Positions 23,932 through 26,081 of a DNA stretch of 26,081 bases are shown piece by piece. The DNA is taken from positions 1-26,081 of the forward strand of contig JAEOTU010000316.1 of the NCBI GenBank assembly GCA_016839665.1. Reading direction: 5' to 3'. Source of the stretch: Candidatus Hodarchaeota archaeon (GTDB lineage Archaea; Asgardarchaeota; Heimdallarchaeia; Hodarchaeales; Hodarchaeaceae). A program made the position numbers and the translations under genes. The stretch's first letter is position 1, and every line of letters begins with the position of its first letter. Below the pieces are notes generated by a model. That model made no database searches. It saw only the letters and a list, made by a program, of their open reading frames with translations, and was not told where the DNA came from.

Positions 23932-26081
23932 TAATTTCATCCTGTAGTTCGGGTATTAGATCAACAAAATAATCACTGTAACCAGCAACACGGACGATTA
24001 AATCACGATACTTTTCAGGATTCTCTTGGGCTTTTTTTAGGATATCTGCTGTTACCACATTAAATTGAATATGGTGACTGTCCAGTTTGAAATGAGAACG
24101 AATTAGGTGCATCAATTTCTCAATACCTTCGTCAGTTGACAAAAGTTGAGGAGTGAATTTCTGGTTTAAAAGAGTCCCACCAGTCCTTAAGTGATCGATC
24201 TTTGAAACAGATTTGATAACTGCAGTTGGGCCATTCCTGTCTGCGCCTTGAACAGGTGAGATCCCTTCTGAAAGAGGTTCTCTACTCATTTTGCCATCGG
24301 GCATAGCACCAGTCATTTGACCAAAATATACATGAACAGTCGTGGGAAGAAGATTAATTCTGTGATTTCCTCCCTTGGTATTAGGTCGCCCATCTACTGC
24401 TTCAAAATAGCTTTCGAATATTCTCACTGTAAGAGAATCTGCATAGTCATCATCGTTTCCATATTTTGGGGTCTCATTAATGAAACGGTGCTTAAGTTCG
24501 TCAAAACCCTCAAAATTAGCTTTTAAGGCTTGAAGAAGCTTTGTCATTGTGGTGAAATTATTGTCAAATACATTATATTTAATTGAAGTTAAAGCATCAG
24601 TCATGCTGCCTAAACCTACACCTTGTATGTAGGATGTGTTATATCGGGCCCCTCCAGCATTATAATCTTTTCCATTAGATATACAATCTTCAATTAGCAG
24701 AGAAAGGAAAGGACAAGGCATGTACTTCGCATAGATCCGCTCTATGATATTATTCCCCTTAACCTTAATATCGATGAAATAGTCTAATTGCTTCTCATAA
24801 GCACTGTAAAGCTCGTTAAAGCTCTTGAATGTAACTGGATCGCCTGTTTTTATCCCAATTTGTTTTCCTGTTCTGGGATCGACACCATTGTTAAGAGTAA
24901 TTTCCAGCACCTTCGGCATATTAAAATATCCAGTTAGAATGTAGGCTTCTGTTCCGAAAGCACCAGTCTCCACACATCCGCTAGCTCCCCCTTTCCTTGC
25001 ATCTTTCAATGATTTTCCTTGACGTACCATTTCCTGAATGATAGCTTCAGCATTGAAGATTGAAGGTTGTCCATAACCAGTTTTGATAATCTTTAAAGCT
25101 CGTTTAATTAGACGATTGGGATTTTTCTTACTTAGTTGTACCATGGAGCTGGGTTGTAACAACCGCATTTCTTCTATAATATCTAGTAGTAAATAGGAGA
25201 GCTCGTTTGTTGCATCTGATCCATCTTCCTTTACTCCCCCAATATTAATCAGGGTGAAATCAGTATAAGTATTACTCTCTTGAGCAGTTACTCCGACCTT
25301 TGGGGGAGCTGGTTGGTTATTAAACTTGACCCAGAATGCTTGAAGTAGTTCTGTAGCTTCTTCTTTTGTCAATGTCCCCTCCTCAAGCTCCTTTTTGTAA
25401 AAAGGATATAAATGCTGATCTAGTCTTCCAGGATTAAATGAATCCCAGGTGTTCAACTCAATTGTAACCCCGAGATGAGCAAACCAATAGTATTGCAAAG
25501 CTTCCCAAAGAGTTCTTGGTACGTGAGCGGGAACCCTTTGGCAAATCTCGGACATTTTGAGTAATTCTTTTGATCGGGTACTATCTTTAATCTTGTCGGC
25601 CAGTTCTTTTAACGCCTCAGAGTATCGATGAGCATAAGTAATCAATGCATCCGCAGCAATATCCATTGCTTTCAATTCTTCTCTTTTATCAAAGGCTTCA
25701 GGATCATTGAAGAAATCTAAGTTCTTGATAGACTGTTCAATGTCTTCTTTAAGATCCAGAAATCCTTTCCTATAAATGATATCACCCAAAACTGTGTGTC
25801 CTGGAGCTCTTTGCTCCTGAAATTCTGTGAAAACACCTGCTTCATATGCAGCTTTCCATTCCACTGACACTGAACTGAAAATTATGTCTCTAATCGACCT
25901 TCCCTTTTCCCAATAAGGAATAATAGTATCGTGATAAATATCACGGGTTTCTGTGCTAACTTCAAAGGAAATTTTCTCCCTTGAATTTAATATTTCAAGA
26001 TCTTTCAAGCTATGGACACATAACTCTGGATAAGTAGGTGCAGCTTTTGGTTCTGATCCTTTCTCACCCACAATCAGCTCC
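23903..26081 (-). CDS. Glycyl radical enzyme, GCVE (dehydratase/lyase) type, 5' partial
   Basis: The frame stays open through the right edge (codons for ELIV precede a GTG at 26069-26071), and ELIVGEKGSEPKAAPTYPE is normally found about 50-80 residues into the family, so the true start lies outside. About 725 codons are visible. The active-site cysteine is in ASGCVETGAFG (Cys codon 24974-24976) with Glu two residues later, the CxE arrangement of 1,2-eliminating enzymes, not the Cys-Cys of pyruvate formate-lyase. The radical glycine is in VRVAGYSDYF near the end (codon 23981-23983), preceded by HIQFNVV. GCVETG..EAYILTGYFN is closest, as I recall, to trans-4-hydroxyproline dehydratase-like members, but CutC-like and unknown substrates remain possible. 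It needs a radical-SAM activase, which is not in the window, and it is oxygen-sensitive, implying an anaerobe. Confidence 0.92.
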   Translation of the reverse strand, partial: ELIVGEKGSEPKAAPTYPELCVHSLKDLEILNSREKISFEVSTETRDIYHDTIIPYWEKGRSIRDIIFSSVSVEWKAAYEAGVFTEFQEQRAPGHTVLGDIIYRKGFLDLKEDIEQSIKNLDFFNDPEAFDKREELKAMDIAADALITYAHRYSEALKELADKIKDSTRSKELLKMSEICQRVPAHVPRTLWEALQYYWFAHLGVTIELNTWDSFNPGRLDQHLYPFYKKELEEGTLTKEEATELLQAFWVKFNNQPAPPKVGVTAQESNTYTDFTLINIGGVKEDGSDATNELSYLLLDIIEEMRLLQPSSMVQLSKKNPNRLIKRALKIIKTGYGQPSIFNAEAIIQEMVRQGKSLKDARKGGASGCVETGAFGTEAYILTGYFNMPKVLEITLNNGVDPRTGKQIGIKTGDPVTFKSFNELYSAYEKQLDYFIDIKVKGNNIIERIYAKYMPCPFLSLLIEDCISNGKDYNAGGARYNTSYIQGVGLGSMTDALTSIKYNVFDNNFTTMTKLLQALKANFEGFDELKHRFINETPKYGNDDDYADSLTVRIFESYFEAVDGRPNTKGGNHRINLLPTTVHVYFGQMTGAMPDGKMSREPLSEGISPVQGADRNGPTAVIKSVSKIDHLRTGGTLLNQKFTPQLLSTDEGIEKLMHLIRSHFKLDSHHIQFNVVTADILKKAQENPEKYRDLIVRVAGYSDYFVDLIPELQDEIIRRTEHGSF

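Noticed and set aside
1..26081. tRNA, rRNA, CRISPR array or insertion sequence
   Set aside because: I saw no T-loop-like GGTTCRANTCC with matching stems, no regularly spaced repeats with unique spacers, and no transposase or terminal inverted repeats.
23903..26081. Pyruvate formate-lyase
   Set aside because: The active site has a single Cys followed by Val-Glu (GCVE) and not the adjacent Cys-Cys of pyruvate formate-lyase.

Overview
The window looks like chromosomal DNA from an archaeon, most likely an anaerobic Asgard archaeon. The reasons are a Ras/Rab-like small GTPase with all five G motifs, an RPA/SOSS-B-like OB-fold protein with an Arg-Gly-Gly tail, a membrane-anchored AN1 zinc finger, the archaeal DUF63 membrane family, a KaiC/RadA-type RecA paralogue, a TrmB-type winged helix, low GC, and many TTG or GTG starts. 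A glycyl radical enzyme points to strictly anaerobic metabolism. The lineage is inferred from gene content; there is no rRNA or other marker in the window.

Layout. 1-3500: the 3' part of the OB-fold protein, a polytopic membrane protein of unknown role (minus), a CPPC thioredoxin, a zinc-finger-less DnaJ, and a small orphan (minus). 3700-6620: a 93-aa basic protein followed by the small GTPase, then a metallophosphoesterase/DUF63 gene pair. 6630-10080: a KaiC-like ATPase homologue with ruined Walker motifs, diverging from an alpha/beta hydrolase homologue that lacks its catalytic Ser and His, then a membrane-anchored FAD oxidase. 10250-12004: a tight operon of HAD phosphatase, membrane AN1 zinc finger and site-2-type membrane protease. 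12150-15660 (minus): a doubly anchored solute-binding protein with an Ig-like domain, and an SF2 helicase homologue with altered motifs I and II. 15825-20429: a giant 1534-aa protein that looks like a TrmB regulator with about 1300 residues of coiled coil between its winged helix and its C-terminal sensor domain. 20500-26081: an AlkZ/YcaQ-like winged-helix protein, an alpha/alpha-toroid protein, a DinB/GNAT pair, and the C-terminal 725 codons of a GCVE-type glycyl radical enzyme running off the right edge.

Functional links visible in the sequence are few. The HAD-AN1-S2P genes are nearly fused (1-nt and 0-nt gaps), which suggests a membrane proteolysis or quality-control unit. The 93-aa gene and the GTPase probably share a transcript. 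The KaiC-like and hydrolase-like pseudoenzymes share a divergent control region with a repeated 9-bp element. The most novel objects are the giant TrmB-like coiled-coil protein and the AN1/S2P operon. No tRNA, rRNA, CRISPR array or insertion sequence was recognised, and no intergenic gap exceeds 300 bases.
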